From Sulfurimonas sp. (GTDB taxonomy: Bacteria > Campylobacterota > Campylobacteria > Campylobacterales > Sulfurimonadaceae): 64,000 nt of DNA. The translations under genes and the position numbers were made by a program. The notes below the pieces were generated by a model that saw only the letters and a list, made by a program, of their open reading frames with translations, searched no databases and was not told where the DNA came from. Position 1 is the stretch's first letter. Each line of letters starts with the position of its first letter. The stretch spans positions 1 to 64,000 of the forward strand of contig JAOFSE010000003.1 of assembly GCA_028044295.1 (NCBI GenBank), in the 5' to 3' direction. Of the stretch, positions 45,046 to 53,901 are shown one piece after another.

Positions 45046-46034
45046 GACCAGACTCCTTTTATATGTTCGCCACATGATGCACATTTAGAGTCCACTATAT
45101 TCTGTATATGCGACTTAAACCCTACTCTGTCTATCAACTTAGCTTCACAATTATAACAGTAGGTACTACTATCATTTTGAATATTTCCAAGATAAACATA
45201 CTTGATACCATGCTTATAGGCTATATCTCTAGCTCTTTGAAGAGTCGCTAGTGGTGTACTTGGTGTATCAAGCATTTTATAATCAGGATGAAAAGCACTA
45301 AAGTGCCACGGAACATCAGTCCCTAACTTTGTAGATATAAATCTTGCCATCATCTCTATCTCTTCATCACTATCATTTACACCATTAATGAGTAGAGTAG
45401 TTATCTCTAGCCATATGTCACTCTTTGCAAACTCTATGAGTGATTCTAATACCCCATCAAGATTTGTTTTTAAAACCTTTTTATAGTAATCATGAGAAAA
45501 ACTTTTTAGATCAATATTCGTTGCATCCAGCCAAGACTTCATGTCCTCTAAAACTTCAGGTGACTCAAACCCACTAGATACAAATACATTTTTTATACCC
45601 TGCTCTTTTGCTAATACTCCTATGTCTTTTGCATATGGGTACCAAATTGTTGGTTCATTGTATGTGTAACTGATACTCTCACATCTGTTTTGTACTGCTA
45701 GTTTTACGATATCTTGCGGACTATATGTAACGCCTTCATTTACTTCACTTGTTTGAGATATTTCATAATTTTGACAGAATGGACATCTAAAGTTACAACC
45801 AACTGTTCCAATAGAAAGAGAGTGAGATGATGGTAAAAAATGATAAAGAGGTTTCTTTTCTATAGGGTCTATATTAAGTGCGCTTGGATGTCCGTAGCTC
45901 TTGTTTACAAGTTGTGAGTCTTCGTTAAAGTTTATACCACATATGCCATGCTTACCCTCTTTTAAAGAGCAGTAATGTTTACATAGAATACATGTAATAT
46001 GATTTTCATCTTTATAGTTGTAATACTTCATCAA
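45042..46034 (-). CDS. amrS: AmmeMemoRadiSam system radical SAM enzyme
   Basis: 330 residues. The radical SAM Cys motif is in GCNFRCPFCQNYEIS (CxxxCxxC), with further Cys pairs at the N-terminus (CILCKHYC, GICGI) and near the C-terminus (CYNC, CASCGEH) that may bind metal. PflA-like TIM-barrel elements: SYTYNEPTIW, VFVSSGFESPE, WLEITTLLINGVND. Middle gene of a complete A-rSAM-B set. A TACATGTA core at 45989-45996 encodes Thr-Cys in the N-terminal cysteine motif. Confidence 0.9.
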   Translation of the reverse strand: MMKYYNYKDENHITCILCKHYCSLKEGKHGICGINFNEDSQLVNKSYGHPSALNIDPIEKKPLYHFLPSSHSLSIGTVGCNFRCPFCQNYEISQTSEVNEGVTYSPQDIVKLAVQNRCESISYTYNEPTIWYPYAKDIGVLAKEQGIKNVFVSSGFESPEVLEDMKSWLDATNIDLKSFSHDYYKKVLKTNLDGVLESLIEFAKSDIWLEITTLLINGVNDSDEEIEMMARFISTKLGTDVPWHFSAFHPDYKMLDTPSTPLATLQRARDIAYKHGIKYVYLGNIQNDSSTYCYNCEAKLIDRVGFKSHIQNIVDSKCASCGEHIKGVWS

Positions 46035-46584
46035 AATTCCCCTCTAAAGCATCAACACTATATCTATAAATAGTTGGATGCTCTTCGTAGATTGACAAAA
46101 ATGAACCAGCTTTTAAACTTAGATGTTCTAAAAAAAGTTTTGGTGTCTGGAGTTGTTCCCAAACTTGCGGTAAAAAAGTTCCTTTGTAGATATCATGTTC
46201 TAGTATAAGACCATCAATATTTGGCTTTACTTTACTACATAAATCGTCAAAATCTTTATACTCTATGATTGTCGGTTCACTCAAAACTGAAACTTCAAGT
46301 GTTAGGTATGAGAGTTCATCTATACTTAAAGATTCAAAACGAGGGTCTTTAAAAGCTGCAGAAGCAGAGTTAGCTATTATGTCATCATAAAGTCTTCGGT
46401 GCGCGACTACAGAGCCTATACAACCACGTAGGTCACCTCTTGCTTTTAAAGTAACAAAGCATGCACCTTCATCTTTTAAAAATGGATATCTATCGGTTAC
46501 ACTACTCTCATCAAAAGAGTAATTCTCATCAAGTCTACTAAGTATAGAACTTTTTGCAATTCGTAGTAAAATAGAATCTAACAT
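46012..46584 (-). CDS. amrA: AmmeMemoRadiSam system protein A (AMMECR1 domain)
   Basis: 190 residues, AMMECR1 domain. Motifs: GACFVTLKARGDLRGCIGSV (the LRGCIG core), AAFKDPRFESLS, and the GLILEHDIYKGTFLPQVWEQ region. It overlaps the radical SAM start by 23 bases. No catalytic assignment is known. Confidence 0.9.
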   Translation of the reverse strand: MLDSILLRIAKSSILSRLDENYSFDESSVTDRYPFLKDEGACFVTLKARGDLRGCIGSVVAHRRLYDDIIANSASAAFKDPRFESLSIDELSYLTLEVSVLSEPTIIEYKDFDDLCSKVKPNIDGLILEHDIYKGTFLPQVWEQLQTPKLFLEHLSLKAGSFLSIYEEHPTIYRYSVDALEGNFDEVLQL

Positions 46585-46639
46585 ATTAACTCCTACGTCT
46601 TTGTACCTTACCTATTCTACTCCTTTGTAGTTGATAGAA

Positions 46640-47953
46640 TTATAAAGTCACTTTCAATTTCCTAAATGAAAATAACCAAGCTCCAAAAGTAAGTAAAATA
46701 TATAGCCCACTAATAAAATAGATTTGCTCTATTTGAGTTGTAGCTTCATAGTAAATAATAAGTACAGTACCTACTAGTAGTCCAAACATTGCTATTATAG
46801 TTAATGTTAAAGAAGAGTCAGTTAGTTTGTAGATTTTAAAATTCGCATAAGCCATAAGTAAAGAGACAAGTAAAAATGTCACGCTTCCAAATTCAAGGAT
46901 TACTTTTAGATTTCCTGCAAGAATCAAACAAAATGACAAAACAGCCATAGTTACTATAGAATATACTGGAATATTTCTTGTTTTTTTTGTTAAATATTTT
47001 GGGAAATAACCATCATATGCGATGACTGATATTAGTCTAGATGCACCAAATAGAGTCCCATTAATCGCACTGCTTGTTGCTAATAGTGCTCCGAGTATTA
47101 CTATATTTGCACCCCAGTGTCCTAAGGCTTTATCTGCGCCTGCAGCTAATGCGTATTCTTGATTTTGTATTATATTATCAAAAGGGATAGCCAAGATTGC
47201 CCCTATAGCTATAATTACATATAGTGCAATAGTTATAAAAATAGCACTATATATTGCTTTTGGTATGTTTTTTCTTGGGCTTTGCATCTCATTCATCGCA
47301 TGTATAACAAGTTGAAACCCTTCAAAAGCTACAAATGTAAGCGATGCAACAATAAAGATTGATAAAATATTTAACTCACCATTATTTTGAATTAAAGTTG
47401 GAATCGTTGTATTTGAGTTATTCATAAGTACAAAAGAGATTAATATTAAAATTATTAGTTTTGTATAAACCATCAAATCTTCTATCTTACCCATCCCTTT
47501 AACACTCCAAATATTTACAAGTGTGAAAAGTAAAATAATGCCTCCAGCAACTAACTTTCTTAAAAGTTCATCATTAGCAAATTCAAACCCACTTATAGCA
47601 TAAGAAGCAAATGTATAAGCATATAAAGCCAAAGTACTTATATATCCAAAAACTACCCACCATCCAACAAGAGATGCTGCAAAAGGAGATTTAGGAAAAG
47701 TTTTTTTGTAAAATGAATATGTAGCACCCTCATCTTTATAATATATTGCTAGCTTTATGTACGAGTATGCCGCTAAAACTGCCAAAACACCACCAAATAC
47801 AAAAGCTAGTGGGGTGAATACCCCTATCATGGAAACAGAAATACCAAGTACAGTAAATATTCCACCACCAATCATACCACCAAGAGCAATTGCAATTAGT
47901 TCAAAGATTCCTAAAGGCTTATCTGTTTTTATTTTTATTTTTTTTAGTATCAT
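46640..47953 (-). CDS. APC-family amino acid permease
   Basis: 437 residues, about 12 membrane helices. The first helix has the family's glycine-rich substrate motif GGMIGGGIFTVLG, and a later helix begins SAINGTLFGASRLI. APC members exchange or import amino acids or polyamines; the substrate cannot be read from sequence. 55 bases before the amrA gene in transcript direction, so possibly transcribed ahead of the AmmeMemoRadiSam set. Confidence 0.85.
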   Translation of the reverse strand: MILKKIKIKTDKPLGIFELIAIALGGMIGGGIFTVLGISVSMIGVFTPLAFVFGGVLAVLAAYSYIKLAIYYKDEGATYSFYKKTFPKSPFAASLVGWWVVFGYISTLALYAYTFASYAISGFEFANDELLRKLVAGGIILLFTLVNIWSVKGMGKIEDLMVYTKLIILILISFVLMNNSNTTIPTLIQNNGELNILSIFIVASLTFVAFEGFQLVIHAMNEMQSPRKNIPKAIYSAIFITIALYVIIAIGAILAIPFDNIIQNQEYALAAGADKALGHWGANIVILGALLATSSAINGTLFGASRLISVIAYDGYFPKYLTKKTRNIPVYSIVTMAVLSFCLILAGNLKVILEFGSVTFLLVSLLMAYANFKIYKLTDSSLTLTIIAMFGLLVGTVLIIYYEATTQIEQIYFISGLYILLTFGAWLFSFRKLKVTL

Positions 47954-47996
47954 TTGTTCCTAAATATTGTCCAATAGTATTTATTACTTTATAGTA

Positions 47997-48851
47997 TCAC
48001 AAAACTAAGATATCTTCCAATGCATCCTCAAACTTCTCATAATTAAATACAAATCCATTCTCTAACAACTTAGATGGGTAAACCTCTTTTGAGTCAAGTA
48101 TGACACTGGAGCCTTCTCCAAATATCAACTTTAGTACAAATGAGGGAACTGCAAAAAATGTAGGTCTGTTAAGTACTTTTCCTATGATTTTTGTTTGTTC
48201 AAGATTTGAGCTTGGGGATGGGCTTGTGAAGTTTACAGAACCTTCGATGGCTGGTGTTTTTATGATAAATTCTATGGCTCTTAGTAAGTCATCTATATGT
48301 ATCCACGAAACTATCTGCTCACCACTTCCTACCTTACCACCAAGACCTAGTTTAAATGGAGGCAACATCTTGGACATTGCCCCACCCTCTGAAGCATAAA
48401 CTACACCAAACCTAGTCTGCAGACATCTTATACCCAACTCTTTAGCTCTGTTAGCCTCAGCTTCCCAGTCTTGACATAGAGTAGATAAAAAGTCGTTTTC
48501 ATACTCAGTTGAATCATCATTTTGAGGTTTGTTTGAAGCGTAGATTCCAACTGCAGAAGTACTTATAAAAAGTTTTGGTTTATCTCTACATGTAGACATC
48601 GCATCTACTAGTTTTTTAGTAGTGTTTATACGACTATCATAAAGACTTTTTTTGTAAGGTTCACTCCAACGAGCGAGTATGCTAGTACCACTTAGGTTTA
48701 TGAGAGTGTCACACTTTTCGAGTGTGTTAGCGAGTTCTTGTACATCTGTGTTATCACGAACTCTAAGGGCGACAACTTCTTCACCGTGTGAACTGAACAT
48801 CTTTTCGAGTTTTGAGCCTACAAGTCCGCTCATTCCGCATATAGCTATCAT
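47997..48851 (-). CDS. TIGR01777-type NAD(P)-dependent epimerase-like protein
   Basis: 284 residues from ATG at 48851 (GGAG seven bases upstream); an ATG at 48863 is also in frame. Short-chain dehydrogenase fold: GMSGLVGSKL nucleotide motif, LINLSGTSI, STSAVGIYAS (the YxxxK is not intact), RFGVVYASEGGAM and SWIHIDDLLRAIEF. The lineup is that of the YfcH/TIGR01777 family of unknown substrate. A TACATGTA core at 48587-48594. Confidence 0.85.
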   Translation of the reverse strand: MIAICGMSGLVGSKLEKMFSSHGEEVVALRVRDNTDVQELANTLEKCDTLINLSGTSILARWSEPYKKSLYDSRINTTKKLVDAMSTCRDKPKLFISTSAVGIYASNKPQNDDSTEYENDFLSTLCQDWEAEANRAKELGIRCLQTRFGVVYASEGGAMSKMLPPFKLGLGGKVGSGEQIVSWIHIDDLLRAIEFIIKTPAIEGSVNFTSPSPSSNLEQTKIIGKVLNRPTFFAVPSFVLKLIFGEGSSVILDSKEVYPSKLLENGFVFNYEKFEDALEDILVL

Positions 48852-49108
48852 ATCAAACTCCATATATGTTGGTATGTAAACTTATTATAGATATATGCTT
48901 ATAAAAGATAGCTTCTTTTTTTATTCTAATTTGTAAATGATATGTGTATTATTGAGTCATTTTATTCATAAAAAAACAATAATAAATAATATTATTATAT
49001 TTTAAGCAATAATATTGTTATTTTTAATTATTATTAATTAACAATTTTTATAATTAAGTCTTTAAATATAGCTTATGTTAGAGAATTGAAATTTTTTAAG
49101 GATGTTTA

Positions 49109-49381
49109 ATGTCAGAGATTAAAGTTATAAGTGCACCAAAAATTGCTGAAGGTAATTTAAAAAAAGGAGATTCTCTTTTTGTAGATTTAGAAGAGAAAGT
49201 AAACAAGTTTATAGCTGAGGGCTGGCAAGTAGTAGGTCCTGGACCAGAGAGAGAAGTAGTAATTCTTAGTGGTAAAATAGTGGAAATTTTAAGAAAAATT
49301 CCTGTTGTTAACAAATTAATCAATTTTTTATTCCCATTAGAACTAAAACTTGTTATGAGTGTAATTATTAAGAAAGACTAA
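49109..49381 (+). CDS. Small protein of unknown function (DUF1737-like core)
   Basis: 90 residues. LEEKVNKFIAEGWQVVGPG followed by a beta-strand pattern resembles the DUF1737 domain, but I cannot confirm. The upstream 245 bases are very AT-rich, with a ribosome site AAGGA seven bases before the ATG. A second small gene follows after two bases. The pair is a plus-strand island between two minus-strand gene runs. Confidence 0.65.
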   Translation: MSEIKVISAPKIAEGNLKKGDSLFVDLEEKVNKFIAEGWQVVGPGPEREVVILSGKIVEILRKIPVVNKLINFLFPLELKLVMSVIIKKD

Positions 49382-49383
49382 TT

Positions 49384-49563
49384 ATGTGGGCTACTATAAT
49401 TAGTATATTACTCGTATTAGGGCCTCCAGTTGCTGTTTCTTACTTTGCTCATGAAAAAGGTAAAAACTTCAAGTTATGGTTTATTATAGGTCTATTTTTC
49501 AATGTAATAGCTTTTTATTTTTTAAAAGAACCTATCGACAATAGTAGTGATAGGTTTCAATAG
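49384..49563 (+). CDS. 59-residue two-helix membrane protein
   Basis: Starts with ATG two bases after the stop of the previous gene and ends TAG at 49561-49563. Two hydrophobic segments (about 4-20 and 31-46) flank a short basic loop HEKGKNFKLW, typical of small inner-membrane proteins with a GxxxxLWFIIGLFFN segment. The two small genes probably form one transcript ended by the hairpin at 49573-49598. Confidence 0.6.
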   Translation: MWATIISILLVLGPPVAVSYFAHEKGKNFKLWFIIGLFFNVIAFYFLKEPIDNSSDRFQ

Positions 49564-49572
49564 TAAACTCAT

Positions 49573-49598
49573 TGTAAAGTAGGTAATGCTACTTTACA
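49573..49598. terminator. Bidirectional terminator between small-gene pair and recD2
   Basis: Perfect 10-base inverted repeat TGTAAAGTAG / CTACTTTACA with loop GTAATG. It sits between the convergent stops of the 59-residue gene (49563) and the helicase gene; the stem even covers the helicase stop codon (49594-49596). Confidence 0.6.
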
Positions 49599-51831
49599 GT
49601 TCTAAAAGAACAGTATCCCTACATGTAACTTCTATTTTCTTACAAGCTGACTCAAAAGCTCCGCTCTCACCAACTAAAATACATCTATGTTTTGCTCTTG
49701 TTATAGCTGTGTAAATTAGCTTCGTGTTGTGCATGATAAAGTGAGAAAAACTCATAGGAATTACAACTATATCATACTCCATACCTTGAACTTTATGTAT
49801 AGTTAAAGCATAAGAGAGCATAAGGTGAGACTTTATCTCTTCATACTCATAAACAACTACAACATCCTCATTTGGATAAAAAACAAATACCTGTTCTTCA
49901 TCTTCATCTATCTTAAAAAGAAGTCCACTCATCCCATTAAATATTCTTCTTTGGTTTGAGTCTTCACCCTCTTTAAAGCCTTCTCCACTCCAAGATGTCA
50001 TATTCTCATTTTTAGTATGAACAACCTTGTCCATAAGTCTAAACTCACCGCCACCTTTTTTCACACACTTTTTAGGGTTAGGGTTGAAGTACTCTTGCAA
50101 AACTTTGTTTAGGTTGTTAGAGCCAAGAGTTCCACCCTTCATAGGTGTTATGACTTGGAAGTAGTTTAGGTACTCTTTTATCTCTTTGTTCTTGAGTCTT
50201 AGTCTAGCTTTATCTATAGAGCCTACAACTTTATGAACTATCTGAGTTACTATCTGCTTAGCGTTCTCTTCTCGTAAGTCATGAAGTTCTTGTTGAGAGA
50301 GTTGGTTTTTTAGCGCATAGTAGTTTTGTATGTTTACCTCTATAAACTCAAAGTCATCATACTTTTGTCTATAGTGAGGGACCTCTCCTTTACGGATATC
50401 ATTCGCTATGAGTGTTATAGCTTGTTCTTCGCTCTGTCTGTAAATCTTTGTAAGTTTTACAATTGGTGCTAAGTTAAGTGAGAGTACATCACTAAGTACA
50501 TTTCCAGCACCAATAGGAGGAAGTTGTGCATCATCTCCTACGATGATAAGAATAGCCTTGTTACTAATCTTACGAACGAGCCTAGCAAACAAAGATGAGT
50601 TAATCATGGAAGCTTCATCTATAAGTACAACCGAGTATGGAAAGTGGTCTCTCTCGTCAAACTTTACTAAAAGTGACTGAATAGTCGAACTCTCAAAACC
50701 TGTAGTGTCTGCAATACGTTGAGAAGCTATACCACTAAGCGCACAAGTCATTATCTCTTTGTCATCATAGCGAGTGTTTAGTAGTTGTAAAATCGTCTTA
50801 GAAGTCGTACTTTTACCCGTACCAGCATAACCAACAAGACAGAGTATAGAAGCACCGTTGTTTATTTGCTCTACTGCTTCACGTTGTTGCTCTCCAAGTT
50901 TTAACTCTTTGTCGGAGAGAAACTCATCTAAGTTTTTTACAAATCCTCCACTGTCTTTTTTGGCTCTCTCTTTAAAGTTATCATATAAAAACTTTTCAGA
51001 GTCATAAAGTCTTGCAGGTGAAACTCTGTGATTTTTCATCAAAACTATACTTTGCTCAGCAACTCTCTCAACTAATGCAGCTTCATAAAGGTTATGCCTA
51101 TCAGTAAACATCAGCAGTTCATCAAGTGCGCTAAAAAGAACACCCTTTGATACACAAGAGTTTCCTTGCTGTTCACAGTAGTTCATAAGCATATAATCCA
51201 TAGCAGCACTAATACGGTTATCATCTTCTTCTTTTACACCCATCTTTATGGCTAACTCATCAGCACGTTTAAAACCTATGGAGTTTATGGAAGTAAGTAT
51301 ATAGGGATTATTTTTTATCTTCGTGCATGGTTCGTCTACTTCTTTCATCGCTCCAGCTATGGTTGTAAGAAGTGCTTGAGATACATCAAATGGACTTAAA
51401 AATTCACCAAGTTCACGCATAGAGCGAAACTTTTTCCATGAAGCTTGAATCTTTTTAAGACGCTTCTCTTTGATACCATCAAATTCTAGAAGTCTCTCTA
51501 TATCATTGTCTAAAATCTCTATGAGTTTTTCATTTCCAAAGTGGTCTATGAGTTCAGCTGAGAGTTTTTTTGTAAAACCTTTTACGATTTTGTTGAGAAA
51601 GAAAAAGAGTTGATTTTGGTTTACTTTTATAGACTCAAACTTAAATGTTTTTCCATACTTTTTGTGCTCTTCCCAGTAACCACCGAGTGTTATCGCTGAG
51701 CCTTTTATATGCTTAATTTCACTCTCATGGTAAGAACCACTAACTTTCTCACCTGTCTTTAAAACAGCAATAAAAAAAGCCTCGTCTTCAAAAAGAATTC
51801 TGTCTATTTGACCTATTAGTGTATCAGCCAT
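49594..51831 (-). CDS. RecD2-like DNA helicase
   Basis: 745 residues. Superfamily 1B helicase related to RecD/TraI: Walker A LVGYAGTGKSTT (about 330-342), Walker B VVLIDEASMINSSL, GDDAQLPPIG, and the final AYALTIHKVQGMEY and ITRAKHRCILVG motifs. The N-terminal 310 residues hold the OB-like and HhH (ITLGGYWEEH, EFDGIKEKRLKKIQASW) parts typical of RecD2, which acts without RecBC. Start overlaps mutY by eight bases. A TACATGTA core at 49620-49627 encodes Thr-Cys near the C-terminus. Confidence 0.88.
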   Translation of the reverse strand: MADTLIGQIDRILFEDEAFFIAVLKTGEKVSGSYHESEIKHIKGSAITLGGYWEEHKKYGKTFKFESIKVNQNQLFFFLNKIVKGFTKKLSAELIDHFGNEKLIEILDNDIERLLEFDGIKEKRLKKIQASWKKFRSMRELGEFLSPFDVSQALLTTIAGAMKEVDEPCTKIKNNPYILTSINSIGFKRADELAIKMGVKEEDDNRISAAMDYMLMNYCEQQGNSCVSKGVLFSALDELLMFTDRHNLYEAALVERVAEQSIVLMKNHRVSPARLYDSEKFLYDNFKERAKKDSGGFVKNLDEFLSDKELKLGEQQREAVEQINNGASILCLVGYAGTGKSTTSKTILQLLNTRYDDKEIMTCALSGIASQRIADTTGFESSTIQSLLVKFDERDHFPYSVVLIDEASMINSSLFARLVRKISNKAILIIVGDDAQLPPIGAGNVLSDVLSLNLAPIVKLTKIYRQSEEQAITLIANDIRKGEVPHYRQKYDDFEFIEVNIQNYYALKNQLSQQELHDLREENAKQIVTQIVHKVVGSIDKARLRLKNKEIKEYLNYFQVITPMKGGTLGSNNLNKVLQEYFNPNPKKCVKKGGGEFRLMDKVVHTKNENMTSWSGEGFKEGEDSNQRRIFNGMSGLLFKIDEDEEQVFVFYPNEDVVVVYEYEEIKSHLMLSYALTIHKVQGMEYDIVVIPMSFSHFIMHNTKLIYTAITRAKHRCILVGESGAFESACKKIEVTCRDTVLLEL

Positions 51832-52777
51832 TAAGAAGTCCTAGTGCTTTGGTTGTAAGTGAAGAGATAGGAGCCTCAGCAAACTTCTCTTTGTCAATCC
51901 ATACAGCTTTGTCACCCTCCATATCTATCTTGTAAACATAAACTTCTAAACGGTATTTTGTATAGGCGTGTTTAAAAGTTCCAAGCAGTTCACCCTCGGC
52001 TTTGGCATCTAACTCTTTTAACTCCAACATATCCTTGTACATTCCACTTTCAGACCTATACATCGCTACTTTGTCATCTCTCTGGAATATTCCATAATAG
52101 AGTGTTTTATCAATGTAGAGAGTTTTCTTTTTTTGTGAGTAAAGTTCTGGTTCATTCTTACCTAAACATTCTTCTTCAAATGGACAACTTTTACATGTAG
52201 GATTTTTAGGTGTACATATCATTGAACCTAAATCCATCAGCGCTAGGTTATGAGAACGTGCTTCTACATGATTTAAAAATGAGTCTGCTATCTCCCATAA
52301 TTCTTTGTCTTTAGGTGTCTCTTTTGCATAAAGACGACCTAAGACTCTTGCAATATTTGTATCGACTACACTTACACTTTGGTTGTACCCAAAAGAGCAG
52401 ATGGCAGAAGCTGTGTACTTACCAATCCCTGGAAGTTCTAAAAGTTCTTTCATAGTATCAGGTAGAGTTGGAGTAGTAAGCTGTGAAGTCGCATGAAGAT
52501 TTTTCGCACGTCTATAGTAACCTAGCCCTGACCAACAAGAAAATACCTCTTCAAGAGTAGCTTCACTAAGGGCTTTTAAATCAGGAAATCTTTTTAAAAA
52601 TCGAGGATAGTACTCATCCATAACACGAGATACTTGTGTTTGTTGTAGCATTATCTCACTCAAGTAAACATGGTAGATATTATCAGTTTGACGCCAAGGA
52701 AGATGGTCTCTCCCCTCTTTTTCATACCATGCTAAAAGGTTTTGTTGAACACCATTGCGTTGTTTAGTAGATAACAA
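51824..52777 (-). CDS. mutY: Adenine DNA glycosylase MutY
   Basis: Removes A paired with 8-oxo-G. 317 residues: SEIMLQQTQVSRV with catalytic Glu, HhH motif LPGIGKYTASAI and catalytic Asp in VVDTNIARVLGRLY, and an iron-sulfur loop C-x6-C-x2-C-x5-C (CTPKNPTCKSCPFEEEC). The C-terminal NUDIX-like domain is short. The gap to the restriction gene downstream in the map is 11 bases. A TACATGTA core at 52192-52199 encodes Thr-Cys within the Fe-S loop. Confidence 0.95.
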   Translation of the reverse strand: MLSTKQRNGVQQNLLAWYEKEGRDHLPWRQTDNIYHVYLSEIMLQQTQVSRVMDEYYPRFLKRFPDLKALSEATLEEVFSCWSGLGYYRRAKNLHATSQLTTPTLPDTMKELLELPGIGKYTASAICSFGYNQSVSVVDTNIARVLGRLYAKETPKDKELWEIADSFLNHVEARSHNLALMDLGSMICTPKNPTCKSCPFEEECLGKNEPELYSQKKKTLYIDKTLYYGIFQRDDKVAMYRSESGMYKDMLELKELDAKAEGELLGTFKHAYTKYRLEVYVYKIDMEGDKAVWIDKEKFAEAPISSLTTKALGLLNG

Positions 52778-52788
52778 ATAACCTCATT

Positions 52789-53901
52789 CTAACTATTTAT
52801 AAAGTCTTCATAACTATTTAATGAAGCAAAATTAATTTCATAAGTACTATTATCTATTTTATCTATTCTTACCGAATCAATCCCTAAAACTTGTAATTTG
52901 TCAAAAGTTACAAGTTCACCCTCTGCTAATAATAAGACATCTCTTAATATCCATTTTCCCAGTTCCCTATTAGAATATGACATTAATGCTTTACTACCTT
53001 CTTGACATACTTTAACTTGTAAAGTATTTCCATTAGGTAATTTAAGATTAAAAGGAGTATCTCTATCTGGGAAAAAGCTCGGTGACTTTTTATGAACATT
53101 CGCGGGGATAGGAATATATACTTCATTTTCATTTCTAACTCTTCCTTCAGCATTCCACTGATTCAGACCACTTTTTTCATACACAATTTTCTTTTTACCA
53201 TATAAAGGTAAGTAAACTGTATCCATTATATTACAGTTAGAACTATAAAATAAATCATTATTTAAAATACAATTTCTAATATCATCGAGCGGATTAGCTA
53301 AGATTTGAACATCAAATTCATGTAATGGATTATTAGTGATAAACCTTTTAGTTAACGTACTTTTTGAAATATTAAATGAGTAATCATGAACACCATCATT
53401 AAATCTTATAGAGTTCTTGATTTTTTTTACATCAACTATATTCTTTATGTCAACATAACTCATATTCTCTTCATGTATTTTAAAACGGTTTTCATCTCTT
53501 ATCACACAATGATATATTGATTGATCTATTCCATATAAATTCTCTGTAAAGGCTATTCTTTTATTTCTTAATTCTGATACTATTGTTATTAACTGTTTAG
53601 GACTTTTATCCTCATAAAGACATTTATCCTTATTGAACTCAGCAACTTTTTGAAAAGACTTATTATTCCCTTCTAGAAATGTTTTTAATCCAATACCAAT
53701 ATCATCTTTTATAGCATCTAATGCAACATCACCTCTAGATAAATCGTTTGCTGAAAATGAATTACAAAATATTTTTTCTGCTATTCTATAATATAAATAT
53801 GGAACATCAGAATCAGAAAATAGATTAGATAAACTACCTATAATTTTTAATGAATCTTGGTATTTATCTTTTTTAATGTCTTCTTGATTATTATAGAACA
53901 T
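52789..53901 (-). CDS. Type II restriction endonuclease-like protein
   Basis: 370 residues, overlapping the C5 methyltransferase by 11 bases, the classic M-R layout. N-terminal part: SRGDVALD (55-62), GIGLKTF (69-75) and KVAEFNK (85-91) give the Asp...Lys spacing of a PD-(D/E)XK nuclease, but this is a hand reading. The C-terminal 130 residues (EGRVRNENEVYIPIPA, FFPDRDTPF, KVCQEGSKALMSYSN, LGKWILRDVL) match the B3-like DNA-recognition domain of NgoFVII-type enzymes. No phospholipase D motif is seen, so it is not a BfiI-type catalytic domain. The target sequence is not predictable. Confidence 0.78.
   Translation of the reverse strand: MFYNNQEDIKKDKYQDSLKIIGSLSNLFSDSDVPYLYYRIAEKIFCNSFSANDLSRGDVALDAIKDDIGIGLKTFLEGNNKSFQKVAEFNKDKCLYEDKSPKQLITIVSELRNKRIAFTENLYGIDQSIYHCVIRDENRFKIHEENMSYVDIKNIVDVKKIKNSIRFNDGVHDYSFNISKSTLTKRFITNNPLHEFDVQILANPLDDIRNCILNNDLFYSSNCNIMDTVYLPLYGKKKIVYEKSGLNQWNAEGRVRNENEVYIPIPANVHKKSPSFFPDRDTPFNLKLPNGNTLQVKVCQEGSKALMSYSNRELGKWILRDVLLLAEGELVTFDKLQVLGIDSVRIDKIDNSTYEINFASLNSYEDFINS

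Noticed and set aside
48880..49108. Possible small RNA in the AT-rich gap
   Set aside because: Only A/T runs and an imperfect CAATA-A-TATTG repeat; no promoter plus terminator pair could be supported.
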